Positions 34,685 to 42,724 of a stretch of 43,657 bases of DNA are shown piece by piece. Each line of letters opens with the position of its first letter. Within the stretch, counting starts at the first letter, position 1. The notes beneath the pieces were generated by a model that was not told the DNA's origin, did no database searches, and saw only the letters and a program-made list of their open reading frames with translations. The position numbers and the translations under genes were made by a program. Source of the DNA: Desulfobacterales bacterium (GTDB lineage Bacteria > Desulfobacterota > Desulfobacteria > Desulfobacterales > UBA5852); contig JASJBQ010000035.1 of assembly GCA_030066455.1 (NCBI GenBank), forward strand, positions 1 to 43,657, read 5' to 3'.

Positions 34685-35296
34685 CTAAGCCAAGCCAGCT
34701 TTACGTTTGATGCGCACCAGCCCTGGGCTGTTATGCAGATACATCAAAGGTGAACACAAGCCCGCAGCCAAAAACCGGGATTCGAGCATATCAAAAAGCA
34801 CGGGGCGGTCCGGCCAGCGGAAACGCTTTGCTTCGGTTTCCAGGCGCCGCCAGGTTTCCACGGACCGCGGGTCCGCCGCTCTCATCTCCTCCAGCGCCCG
34901 ATCGCACAAAAACATTTCGCAAATCAGCGGTTTGATGTGCCAGCAGCAGCCTTGCGTTCCCAGGTAGACGCATTTCAGGTCGCCACGCGACTGCCCAAGA
35001 GATGCCAACAGACGATCCAGGTCTTGCGGCGGCGCGCAGAGCGCATTGATCACCAGATCGGCAAAAAAAGTGATGATGCCGTCTTTGTTGCAGCAGGCGC
35101 TCAGCTGACTTCGAAAGCAGGCGTGGGTGCAAATGGCGCTCAAATGACGGCGCTGATGATGCCGGACGTCCTCCCGGAACCGGAGGTAATCCCTGCACAT
35201 CCGAAGCAGCTGGTCACGTTCCGTTGCGGACGCTTCGCGCAGATGGCGAACCACCATTTCCTGGCTCTTGAGTTGTTCTTCACGATAGGTGCTCAT
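34685..35296 (-). CDS. Conserved cysteine-rich protein, function unknown
   Basis: A 203-residue soluble protein with a cluster of cysteines likely to hold a metal or Fe-S centre: ICTHACFRSQLSACCNKDGI (about 55-75), then CAPP, LKCVYLGTQGCCWHIKPLICEMFLCD (given in part: GTQGCCWHIKPLICEMFLCD, about 115-135). The CxxxC...CC pattern with the later CC...C...C recalls the YkgJ-type metal-binding families, but I cannot assign one. The N-terminus is highly charged and helical. GGAG stands five bases before the ATG at 35296. A promoter candidate lies at 35355-35383 in the region shared with the divergent pfaC leader. Confidence 0.68.
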   Translation of the reverse strand: MSTYREEQLKSQEMVVRHLREASATERDQLLRMCRDYLRFREDVRHHQRRHLSAICTHACFRSQLSACCNKDGIITFFADLVINALCAPPQDLDRLLASLGQSRGDLKCVYLGTQGCCWHIKPLICEMFLCDRALEEMRAADPRSVETWRRLETEAKRFRWPDRPVLFDMLESRFLAAGLCSPLMYLHNSPGLVRIKRKAGLA

Positions 35297-35354
35297 GACG
35301 TCTCCATCGACCTGCGGTAATCCCCTCCTCCGACAATTGTATACAGGTTACGAG

Positions 35355-35383
35355 ATTTAATGGATCGACCCGATCTTTGTCAA
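35355..35383 (-). promoter_or_regulatory. Putative sigma-70 promoter of the Cys-rich gene
   Basis: On the minus strand a perfect TTGACA, a 17-base spacer and TTAAAT (4/6) lie about 60 bases before the ATG at 35296. Confidence 0.4.
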
Positions 35384-35462
35384 TATCGCGCCCGACATCC
35401 CGGGAACTATTCATCCGTCGGCGGGCAGGACGAATGACTTGCCTTCGGTCCCGCAATTGGTT

Positions 35463-35606
35463 AGAAGCTATCTCAAAAAAGTCTTTTGCTCCCATATCGG
35501 TGTTGGGCGCTCGTTTCAAATCCTCGAAATACCGATGTATTCCTCCGGTTCGAAACTCGCGGCCGCCTTGATCTGGAACCAAAATCCACATTTTGAGATA
35601 GCTCCT
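35463..35606. mobile_element. 144-bp near-palindrome, MITE-like element upstream of pfaC
   Basis: The ends are a 16-base inverted repeat with one mismatch, AGAAGCTATCTCAAAA at 35463-35478 and TTTTGAGATAGCTCCT at 35591-35606. The symmetry continues inward, with small compensating gaps (TTTTGCTCCCATATC against TTTTGGTTCCAGATC, 12 of 15), to a centre AATAC-CGAT-GTATT at 35528-35541. All parts share one axis at about 35534.5. No transposase is inside. The outer repeat resembles, from memory, GGGCTGTCTCAAAA-type ends of some IS families; no target duplication is evident. It could equally act as a long leader stem-loop. It lies in the 355-base gene-free stretch 35297-35651. Confidence 0.65.
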
Positions 35607-35651
35607 CGACGTTTGCGTTTTCCTGTCGCCAGGCGGGATTGGGGTTCCACC

Positions 35652-38600
35652 ATGACCGAAAAGAGTTCTATGCTCTCGGAGAACAGCATTGCCATCGTAG
35701 GCGCGGCGGGTATCTTCCCGGACGCCGACGATACCGCAACCTTTTGGAAGAATATCGCGGCCGGTCACTGTGCCATCGCTCCCGTGACCTCCGAACGCTG
35801 GGGGGTCCCGAGCGCGGAAATCATGTCTGCAGGCATCGAAACCGACAAGGTCCGTTCCCTGCACGCCGGGGTTATCGGCAGAATTCCCTTCGCAAGGGAT
35901 GCCTTTGACCTCCCCGCCGGGCTCGAAGCGGTTCTGGATCCCCTCCACCGCCTGGTGCTGACCACCGGCCGGGAAGCGCTGTGCGACTGCATCGGCCAAG
36001 GCCCGGACCGCGAGCGCACCGGCGTCATCCTGGCCTCCATCGCGCTGCCCACCGAGGCGGCTTCGGCCCTGACCCGCGAAGTCTATGCCTACCTGCTGGA
36101 GACCAAGTTGTTTCCCGCTTCCCCGCCCTCGCCACCGTCAATCGATGCCCACCGCGCACTGGCCGCGCGTGTCACCGCTTTTCCGGCGGCCCTGCTGGCA
36201 TCAACCCTCAACCTCGGGGGCGGGACGTTTACCCTCGATGCCGCCTGCGCCTCGTCGCTGTACGCGATCAAACTGGCCTGCGACGAGCTGCGCGCCGGGC
36301 GGGCCGATGCCATGCTGGTGGGTGGTGCGGCGCGCACCGATCTTCTCTACACCCAGATGGGATTCACCCAGTTGCAGGCGCTCAGTCCGACCGGACGCTG
36401 CGCCCCTTTCGATGCCGATGCCGACGGGCTCGTCGTGGGCGAGGGCTGCGGGTGCATCGTCCTCCGGCGTCTAGCGGATGCCCGGCGCGACGGCGAGCGC
36501 ATCTACGGCCTGGTGGCTGGAGCGGGCCTATCCAACGACATGCGGGGCAATCTGCTGGCCCCCGACAGCGAGGGACAGTTGCGGGCCATGCGGATGGCCT
36601 ATCGTCAGGCGGGCTGGCGACCTTCCGACATCGACCTCATCGAATGCCATGGGGCCGGCACCCCGCTGGGGGACCGCATCGAGCTGCAAAGCCTGGCGGC
36701 GTTGTGGCAAAACGAAAAGGTACTCCCGGGTCAGTGCCCGATCGGATCGATCAAATCCATGACCGGCCACCTGCTCACCGGCGCCGGGATGGCCGGCCTG
36801 ATCAAGGTCCTGCTGGGCATGCAGCATAAAACGCTGCCCCCGTCGCTGGGGTTCAGCGCTGCGCCCGCCGACAGCCCCCTGGAAAACGGCCCTTTTCGCA
36901 TCCAGACCAAGACGGCCCCGTGGAAGCGACGCGACCGCGACCGTCCACGCCGCGCGGCGGTAAGCGCCTTCGGTTTCGGCGGGATCAACGCCCACCTGCT
37001 GCTGGAAGAGTTTCGTCCTGATCAGCCGCGGCCCGCTTCGCCTGCGGCCGAGGTTCATGCGGACCATGCGCTGCCTGCTGTGCGCATTACGGCCCCCACA
37101 GAGCCGGCGGTGGCCATCGTCGGCATGGACGCCCATATCGGCCGGACCAAAGGCCTCAGGGCTTTGCAGGAAGCGGTCTTCAACGGGCGCACCCCGTTCC
37201 GGCCGGCACCGGCGGCGCGCTGGAAGGACTGCCCGGGCCTGGTCGCCGATCTGCTCGGGGGCAAAAACGTCCCGGGCAACTATCTCGAGGCATTGGAGAT
37301 CCAACTGGGGGCCTTCGGCATCCCGCCCAACGAGCTGGAGGACATTCTGCCCCAGCATCTGCTCATGCTCGCCGTGGCGGCCGGCGCCCTGGATGATGCC
37401 GCCATGCCCCAGCGCGCGGCGCGACCGCGCATGGGGGCCGTCATTGGAATGGAATTTGATCTCGAGGACACCAATTTCCACCTGCGATGGCGGATGCCGG
37501 AGCTGGTATCCCAGTGGCGGCAGAAACACCGCTTGTCGACCGATCCCGAGGAAAACCGCCAATGGAGCGCGGCCTTGAAAGCCGAGGTCAGCCCGCCGCT
37601 GACCCATTCTCGGACGCTGGGCTCCCTGGGCGGCATCATTGCCAGTCGGATTGCCCGCGCCTTCCGCTTTGGGGGCCCCAGCTTTGTCGTCTCCGGAGAA
37701 GAACTCGCAGGCCTTAAAGCGCTGGCCATCGCCCGCCGGGCACTCCAGAACCACGAGGTCGATGCCATGCTGGTGGGGGCCGTCGACCTGCCGGGCGATC
37801 TGCGGCGTGTGGCGGCCGGCGAGCGCCTGCGGGCGTTCAGCCGACAACCCGTGCCCAATCCCTTCGATGCCGCCGCCGACGGGACGCTTCCCGGTGAGGG
37901 CGCCGTGGCCCTGGTCCTTAAACGACTCGACGACGCCCGCGTCGAAGACGACCGCGTCTATGGCCTGGTCCAGGGGATCGGTTCGGCCTCCGGGGCGCTC
38001 GCGAGCGAAACCGGAAACGAACTGACCGTTGCCCTTGAGAAGGCCCTGCAACGCGCCCTGGAAGACGGGCCGACGCCGGCTGCAGCGATCGACCTGATCG
38101 AATCCCACGGCAGCGGCCATCCCCTGGAAGACCGGGCCGAACACGATGCCCTGGCCCGCAGCATGACGGAAAACCGTGCGCCGCTGGCCGTGGGGTCGGC
38201 CAAAGCCACGCTGGGTCACTGCGGGGCGGCCGCCGGCCTGGCCTCCGTGGTCAAAGGCGCCCTGAGCCTCTACCATCGGATCATCCCGCCGTTGCCCGCC
38301 TTCCGGACGCCGCCGCCGGGCTGTTGGCCGCCGGAGCGTTTCCATCTTCCGGTACGCCCCCTGCCCTGGCTTCGCGACCGCCAGGCAGGCCCACGGGCGG
38401 CTGTCGTAACGGCACTGGCCACGGACGGCAATGCCGGCGCCGCGATCCTTGCGGAGCCCCCCCTTTCCGCAGTCAAGCCGTCGGCGGGGACTGCGTCTGA
38501 ACCGGTCGACCCTCTGGGGCTTCCGCCCTTCGGCCTTTTCGTTCTCAAATCCCACACGCGGGCGGGGTTGACGGCAGCCCTCGGGCGTCTGGCCGGACAG

Positions 38601-41600
38601 ATCGAAGCCGCACGTCGCCGCCAGACGCCCATCGCCGAGGCGGCTCGCGCCTGGTACCGACGCCACCCCCCCGCATGGTCGCAGGCGCATACCCTCTGCC
38701 TGGTGCTGCGGGAGGACGATGACATCCCGCGCGCACTCGAGCGCGCCCGGCACCAACTCGAGGGTAAGCCCCTCCGGGGCAGGGTTTCCTCTTTTTTTAG
38801 GTCCGAACCCCTTGCCGCCGGGGGCGACCTCGCCTTCGTCTACCCGGGCGCCGGCAATGCCTACGCCGGTATGGCCCGCAAGCCCGGCCTGCGCTGGCCA
38901 GCCGTCCTGCGGGCCGAAGCACGGGAGACGGACCACCTGGCCACCCAGATCCGGCCCGATTTAACCATGCCCCTGCGCAGCGACTGGTCGGCAGGCTGGG
39001 AACAAGGGGCCAACGCCCGTCTCAACGCCGACCCCATGGCCGTCATCGCCGCCCAGGTGGTATACGGGTGCCAGATGACCGGTCTCTATCGGGAGCTGGG
39101 CCTGCAACCCGCCGCCGTCATCGGCTACAGCCTAGGGGAAACCGTGGGCTATTTCGCCACCGGGGCCTGGCCCGACCGCGATCGCATGCGCACGCGCATC
39201 GAGGCCTCACCGCTGTTCCGCACCGAATTGTCCGGCCCCTGCCGGGCGGCCGCCCGGGCCTGGGGGTTGGCGCCCGGCCGGGACGTGGACTGGCGGGCCG
39301 TGCTGGTGAACCGTCCGGCCGATGAGGTGGGTCGCGCCATCGAGGGCATGCGCGCGGTGCGCCTGCTCATTGTGAACACCCCCGAGGAGTGCGTCATCGG
39401 CGGCCACGCGCCCGATGTGGCCGCCGCCGTGAAGCGGCTGAAAGCCGAGGCCCTCGATCTGGAAGGCACGGTGGCGGTGCACTGCGACGCGGTCGAGCCG
39501 GTGGCCCAGGCCTATTTCGACCTGCACAGCTTCGAAACCCGGCCGGCGGCGGGCGTGCGCTACTACAGCTGTGCCAACGCTGCGGTCATCCCACTCACCC
39601 GTGAGTCCGCGGCCCAGTCCCTTCTGGATCAGGCCATGGCGGGATTCGACTTCACACGCACGATCAATCAAGCCTACCAGGACGGCGTGCGGCTGTTTCT
39701 CGAAATGGGCCCCCAGGGATCATGCACCCGCATGATCGACCGAATTCTGGGCGAGCGCCCCCACCTGGCCCTCTCGACCTCGCACCGGGAGGACGAAGAC
39801 GGTTTGGAGGTCGCCCGAACCATTGCCGCTCTGGCGGCCGAGGGGCTTGTTGTTGATCTGGACGCCTATTTCCGCCTGCCTGCCGCAGAAGCGGAACCCG
39901 ATCTGCGGACCGGCCAGCTGCCGGTCAAAAACATTGCCAGCGGCGGACGGCCCGTCCGCCCAACCCCGCCGCCTGCGGGTCGCACCATCGCCCCCGCCAC
40001 AAGGAATGCTTCATCCAATGCCGATGCTCCTGACCGGGCCGCCGGGAAGCCAAACGTGCCGGGCCCCGAAACCGCGACGGATCACGCCGTTCAGCCTGTC
40101 CTGGCACGCTCCCGGGCGCTGATGGACCGGATGAATGCCCAAATCGCGGAAACCGCCCGGGCGCACCGGCAATACCTGGAGATGAGCCAGCAGCTGTCGC
40201 AAGAATATGCGGCCGCCTTCGATCTGCGCAACCGCCTGCTGGCGGACATGACCGCGTCCGGGGAGACTCCCCCGTCCGGGGGGCCCGCAAATCCTGCCGC
40301 AACGCCTTCCCAACCAGGCTATACGGACACCCAACCGGCTTTTTCGCGCGAGATGTGCATGGAGTTTGCGGTGGGCTCGGCGGCCCGCGTGCTGGGCGCT
40401 GCGTTCGCCGATCTGGATAAATTCCCGGCCCGGGTGCGTCTGCCGGACGAACCGCTGATGCTGGTGGATCGCATCCTCAGCGTCGAAGGCACACAGGGAG
40501 AGCTGGGCCCGGGCCGCATCGTCACCGAGCATGATGTCCTGTCCGGCGCCTGGTACCTGGACGCCGACCGGGCACCGGTCTGCATCGCGGTGGAAGCCGG
40601 GCAGGCCGATCTCTTTTTGAGCAGCTACCTGGGCATCGATCTCGAGGTCCGGGGCGAGCGCACCTATCGCCTGCTGGACGCCGCGGTCACCTTCCACCGC
40701 GGCCTCCCGCGCCCCGGCGATGTGATCCGCTATGAGATCGCCATCGAGAAGTTCATCCGCCAAGGTGAAACCTGGATGTTCTTTTTCCATTTCGACGGCT
40801 ATATCGGCGCAGACCACCTGATCACCATGCGCGACGGCTGTGCCGGGTTCTTCACGGCCGAGGAAGTGCGGCAATCCGGCGGCATCCTGCTCAATGCGGA
40901 GGACACATCCCGGGTTGCGGGCCGCCGCCCGGCCGACTGGCAACCGCCGGTGCCGCTGGTCAAGGAATCCTACGACGACGCGGCGGTCGAGGCCCTGCGC
41001 CGGGGCGAGATGGCCGCCTGTTTTGGAAACGGCTTCGCAGGTGTCGTCATCCCGCCAACCCTGCGCCTTCCGGGGGGGCGGATGCGCCTGCTGGAGCGGG
41101 TGCTGGCCGTCGACCCGCAGGGCGGGCGCTACGGTCTGGGCAGCATTCGCGCCGAGGCCGACATCCATCCGGACGACTGGTTTCTGACCTGCCATTTCGT
41201 GGACGATATGGTCATGCCCGGAACCCTGATGTACGAGTGCTGTGCCCACACCCTGCGCATCCTGCTCCAGCGGATGGGCTGGATCAGCAATGCCGAAGGC
41301 GTCTGCTACGAACCGGTGGTGGGCAATCGCAGCGTGCTCAAATGCCGCGGCCCGGTCACGCCGGAAACCCGCCACGTGGTCTATGCGGTCGAAATCAGCG
41401 ACATCGGCTTCAACCCCGCACCCTACGTTCTGGCGGACGCCCATATGTATGCCGACGGCCAGCACATCGTCATGTTCCGCGGCATGTCCATGCAGATGAG
41501 CGGCATGACCCGCGAGGGCCTGGAGGCTTTCTGGCAGAGCCGACGCTCGCCGGCCTCCGCCGAAATCCCGTGCAAGGACGCCTTCTCCCGCGAACAGATC

Positions 41601-42713
41601 CTGGCCTTTGCCCGCGGCAAGCCGTCGGATGCCTTCGGAGCACCCTACCGGCCGTTTGACCGCCAGCGCTTCATCGCCCGCCTGCCCGCCCCCCCGTATT
41701 CGTTCATCTCGCGGGTGACGCAGGTCGACGCGGCGCCCTGGGAGCTCAAGCCCGACGGCTGGGCCCGCATCGTCTGGAACATGCACCCGGACGACTGGTA
41801 CTTCCGCGCCCACCGCAGCGACGGCATGCCGCTTTGCATCCTCATGGAAATCGGTCTGCAAGCCTGCGGTTTCCTGGCCGCCTACATGGGATCGGCCCTC
41901 AAGAGCGAAAAGGACCTGCGCTTCCGCAACCTCGACGGGCAGGCCACGCTTGAGGCCAACGTCATGCGCGACCGGGGGCCGGTGGACGCCCGGGCGCGCC
42001 TGCTGTCATCGTCCATGGCCGGCGACATGCTGATCGAACAGTTCGCCTTCGAGGTTTATCAGCAGGCGCAGCGGGTGTATGCCGGCGAGACGTCGTTCGG
42101 TTTCTTCACCGAAGCGGCGCTGGAGCGCCAGGTCGGACTGGGGAAGGATGACCATTCGGGCGATTGGGCGCGTTGGCGCGCGGACCGACCGACGGAACCC
42201 CTGGTGCTGGCCGACCTCGCGCCCCTTGCGCCGGATGATCCCGGCATGGATGATATGGCGGACTTTGGTCTTCCAGCCGCCGCCCTGCGGATGATCGACC
42301 GCATTGAGGTCTTCGACCCCCTCGGCGGCGACCAAGGCCTGGGGTATCTGCTGGCCGCCAAGGACGTCGATCCTAAGGCCTGGTTTTTTAGGGCACACTT
42401 TTTTCAGGACCCGGTATGCCCCGGTTCGCTGGGGATCGAGTCCTTTATGCAGCTGCTGCGGTATGCCGCCCGCGAGCGCTGGCCCGATCTGGCCGGCACC
42501 CATATGCCCCTGATCGCCACCGACCGTCCCCATATCTGGCGCTACCGCGGGCAGGTCCGCCCCGCCAATAAACGCATCACAGTGGAAGCTCTGATCCACA
42601 CGGTTGAAGACGGTCCCCAACCCGCGCTTTGGGCGCACGGCTACTTGAAAGTCGACGGGCTTTGCATATATAAGATGCAGGATTTCGGACTGCGCCTGGT
42701 CAAACGGAGATAA
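35652..42713 (+). CDS. pfaC: PfaC-type multienzyme synthase: KS-CLF-AT-DH hot-dog domains
   Basis: A 2353-residue partner of the PfaA-type protein. Domains in order: active ketosynthase (about 10-470) with C199 in LDAACASS, H333 in ECHGAGT and H373 in SMTGHLL; a second KS-like chain-length factor (about 490-930) whose cysteine position holds E684 (VVSGEELAGL); acyltransferase (about 1040-1390) with S1160 in IGYSLGE; a linker; then four hot-dog units making two FabA-like dehydratase pairs. The first unit lacks the catalytic His (WYLDADRAPVC), the second has H1848 (CHFVDDMVMPG), the third AHRSDGMPLC and the fourth H2249 (AHFFQDPVCPG). The order matches myxobacterial Pfa3, but no C-terminal acylglycerophosphate acyltransferase is present. 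The ATG at 35652 directly precedes the KS; upstream in-frame codons run through the palindrome. Confidence 0.92.
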   Translation: MTEKSSMLSENSIAIVGAAGIFPDADDTATFWKNIAAGHCAIAPVTSERWGVPSAEIMSAGIETDKVRSLHAGVIGRIPFARDAFDLPAGLEAVLDPLHRLVLTTGREALCDCIGQGPDRERTGVILASIALPTEAASALTREVYAYLLETKLFPASPPSPPSIDAHRALAARVTAFPAALLASTLNLGGGTFTLDAACASSLYAIKLACDELRAGRADAMLVGGAARTDLLYTQMGFTQLQALSPTGRCAPFDADADGLVVGEGCGCIVLRRLADARRDGERIYGLVAGAGLSNDMRGNLLAPDSEGQLRAMRMAYRQAGWRPSDIDLIECHGAGTPLGDRIELQSLAALWQNEKVLPGQCPIGSIKSMTGHLLTGAGMAGLIKVLLGMQHKTLPPSLGFSAAPADSPLENGPFRIQTKTAPWKRRDRDRPRRAAVSAFGFGGINAHLLLEEFRPDQPRPASPAAEVHADHALPAVRITAPTEPAVAIVGMDAHIGRTKGLRALQEAVFNGRTPFRPAPAARWKDCPGLVADLLGGKNVPGNYLEALEIQLGAFGIPPNELEDILPQHLLMLAVAAGALDDAAMPQRAARPRMGAVIGMEFDLEDTNFHLRWRMPELVSQWRQKHRLSTDPEENRQWSAALKAEVSPPLTHSRTLGSLGGIIASRIARAFRFGGPSFVVSGEELAGLKALAIARRALQNHEVDAMLVGAVDLPGDLRRVAAGERLRAFSRQPVPNPFDAAADGTLPGEGAVALVLKRLDDARVEDDRVYGLVQGIGSASGALASETGNELTVALEKALQRALEDGPTPAAAIDLIESHGSGHPLEDRAEHDALARSMTENRAPLAVGSAKATLGHCGAAAGLASVVKGALSLYHRIIPPLPAFRTPPPGCWPPERFHLPVRPLPWLRDRQAGPRAAVVTALATDGNAGAAILAEPPLSAVKPSAGTASEPVDPLGLPPFGLFVLKSHTRAGLTAALGRLAGQIEAARRRQTPIAEAARAWYRRHPPAWSQAHTLCLVLREDDDIPRALERARHQLEGKPLRGRVSSFFRSEPLAAGGDLAFVYPGAGNAYAGMARKPGLRWPAVLRAEARETDHLATQIRPDLTMPLRSDWSAGWEQGANARLNADPMAVIAAQVVYGCQMTGLYRELGLQPAAVIGYSLGETVGYFATGAWPDRDRMRTRIEASPLFRTELSGPCRAAARAWGLAPGRDVDWRAVLVNRPADEVGRAIEGMRAVRLLIVNTPEECVIGGHAPDVAAAVKRLKAEALDLEGTVAVHCDAVEPVAQAYFDLHSFETRPAAGVRYYSCANAAVIPLTRESAAQSLLDQAMAGFDFTRTINQAYQDGVRLFLEMGPQGSCTRMIDRILGERPHLALSTSHREDEDGLEVARTIAALAAEGLVVDLDAYFRLPAAEAEPDLRTGQLPVKNIASGGRPVRPTPPPAGRTIAPATRNASSNADAPDRAAGKPNVPGPETATDHAVQPVLARSRALMDRMNAQIAETARAHRQYLEMSQQLSQEYAAAFDLRNRLLADMTASGETPPSGGPANPAATPSQPGYTDTQPAFSREMCMEFAVGSAARVLGAAFADLDKFPARVRLPDEPLMLVDRILSVEGTQGELGPGRIVTEHDVLSGAWYLDADRAPVCIAVEAGQADLFLSSYLGIDLEVRGERTYRLLDAAVTFHRGLPRPGDVIRYEIAIEKFIRQGETWMFFFHFDGYIGADHLITMRDGCAGFFTAEEVRQSGGILLNAEDTSRVAGRRPADWQPPVPLVKESYDDAAVEALRRGEMAACFGNGFAGVVIPPTLRLPGGRMRLLERVLAVDPQGGRYGLGSIRAEADIHPDDWFLTCHFVDDMVMPGTLMYECCAHTLRILLQRMGWISNAEGVCYEPVVGNRSVLKCRGPVTPETRHVVYAVEISDIGFNPAPYVLADAHMYADGQHIVMFRGMSMQMSGMTREGLEAFWQSRRSPASAEIPCKDAFSREQILAFARGKPSDAFGAPYRPFDRQRFIARLPAPPYSFISRVTQVDAAPWELKPDGWARIVWNMHPDDWYFRAHRSDGMPLCILMEIGLQACGFLAAYMGSALKSEKDLRFRNLDGQATLEANVMRDRGPVDARARLLSSSMAGDMLIEQFAFEVYQQAQRVYAGETSFGFFTEAALERQVGLGKDDHSGDWARWRADRPTEPLVLADLAPLAPDDPGMDDMADFGLPAAALRMIDRIEVFDPLGGDQGLGYLLAAKDVDPKAWFFRAHFFQDPVCPGSLGIESFMQLLRYAARERWPDLAGTHMPLIATDRPHIWRYRGQVRPANKRITVEALIHTVEDGPQPALWAHGYLKVDGLCIYKMQDFGLRLVKRR

Positions 42714-42724
42714 ACCTCGGAACA

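Noticed and set aside
35439..35651. In-frame upstream extension of pfaC by 71 codons
   Set aside because: It is mostly the palindromic element and has no synthase-like residues; the normal family start is at 35652.
36528..38936. 802-codon open frame on the minus strand inside pfaC
   Set aside because: High GC keeps antisense frames open; the composition is atypical and it lies wholly within a clear KS-CLF coding region.
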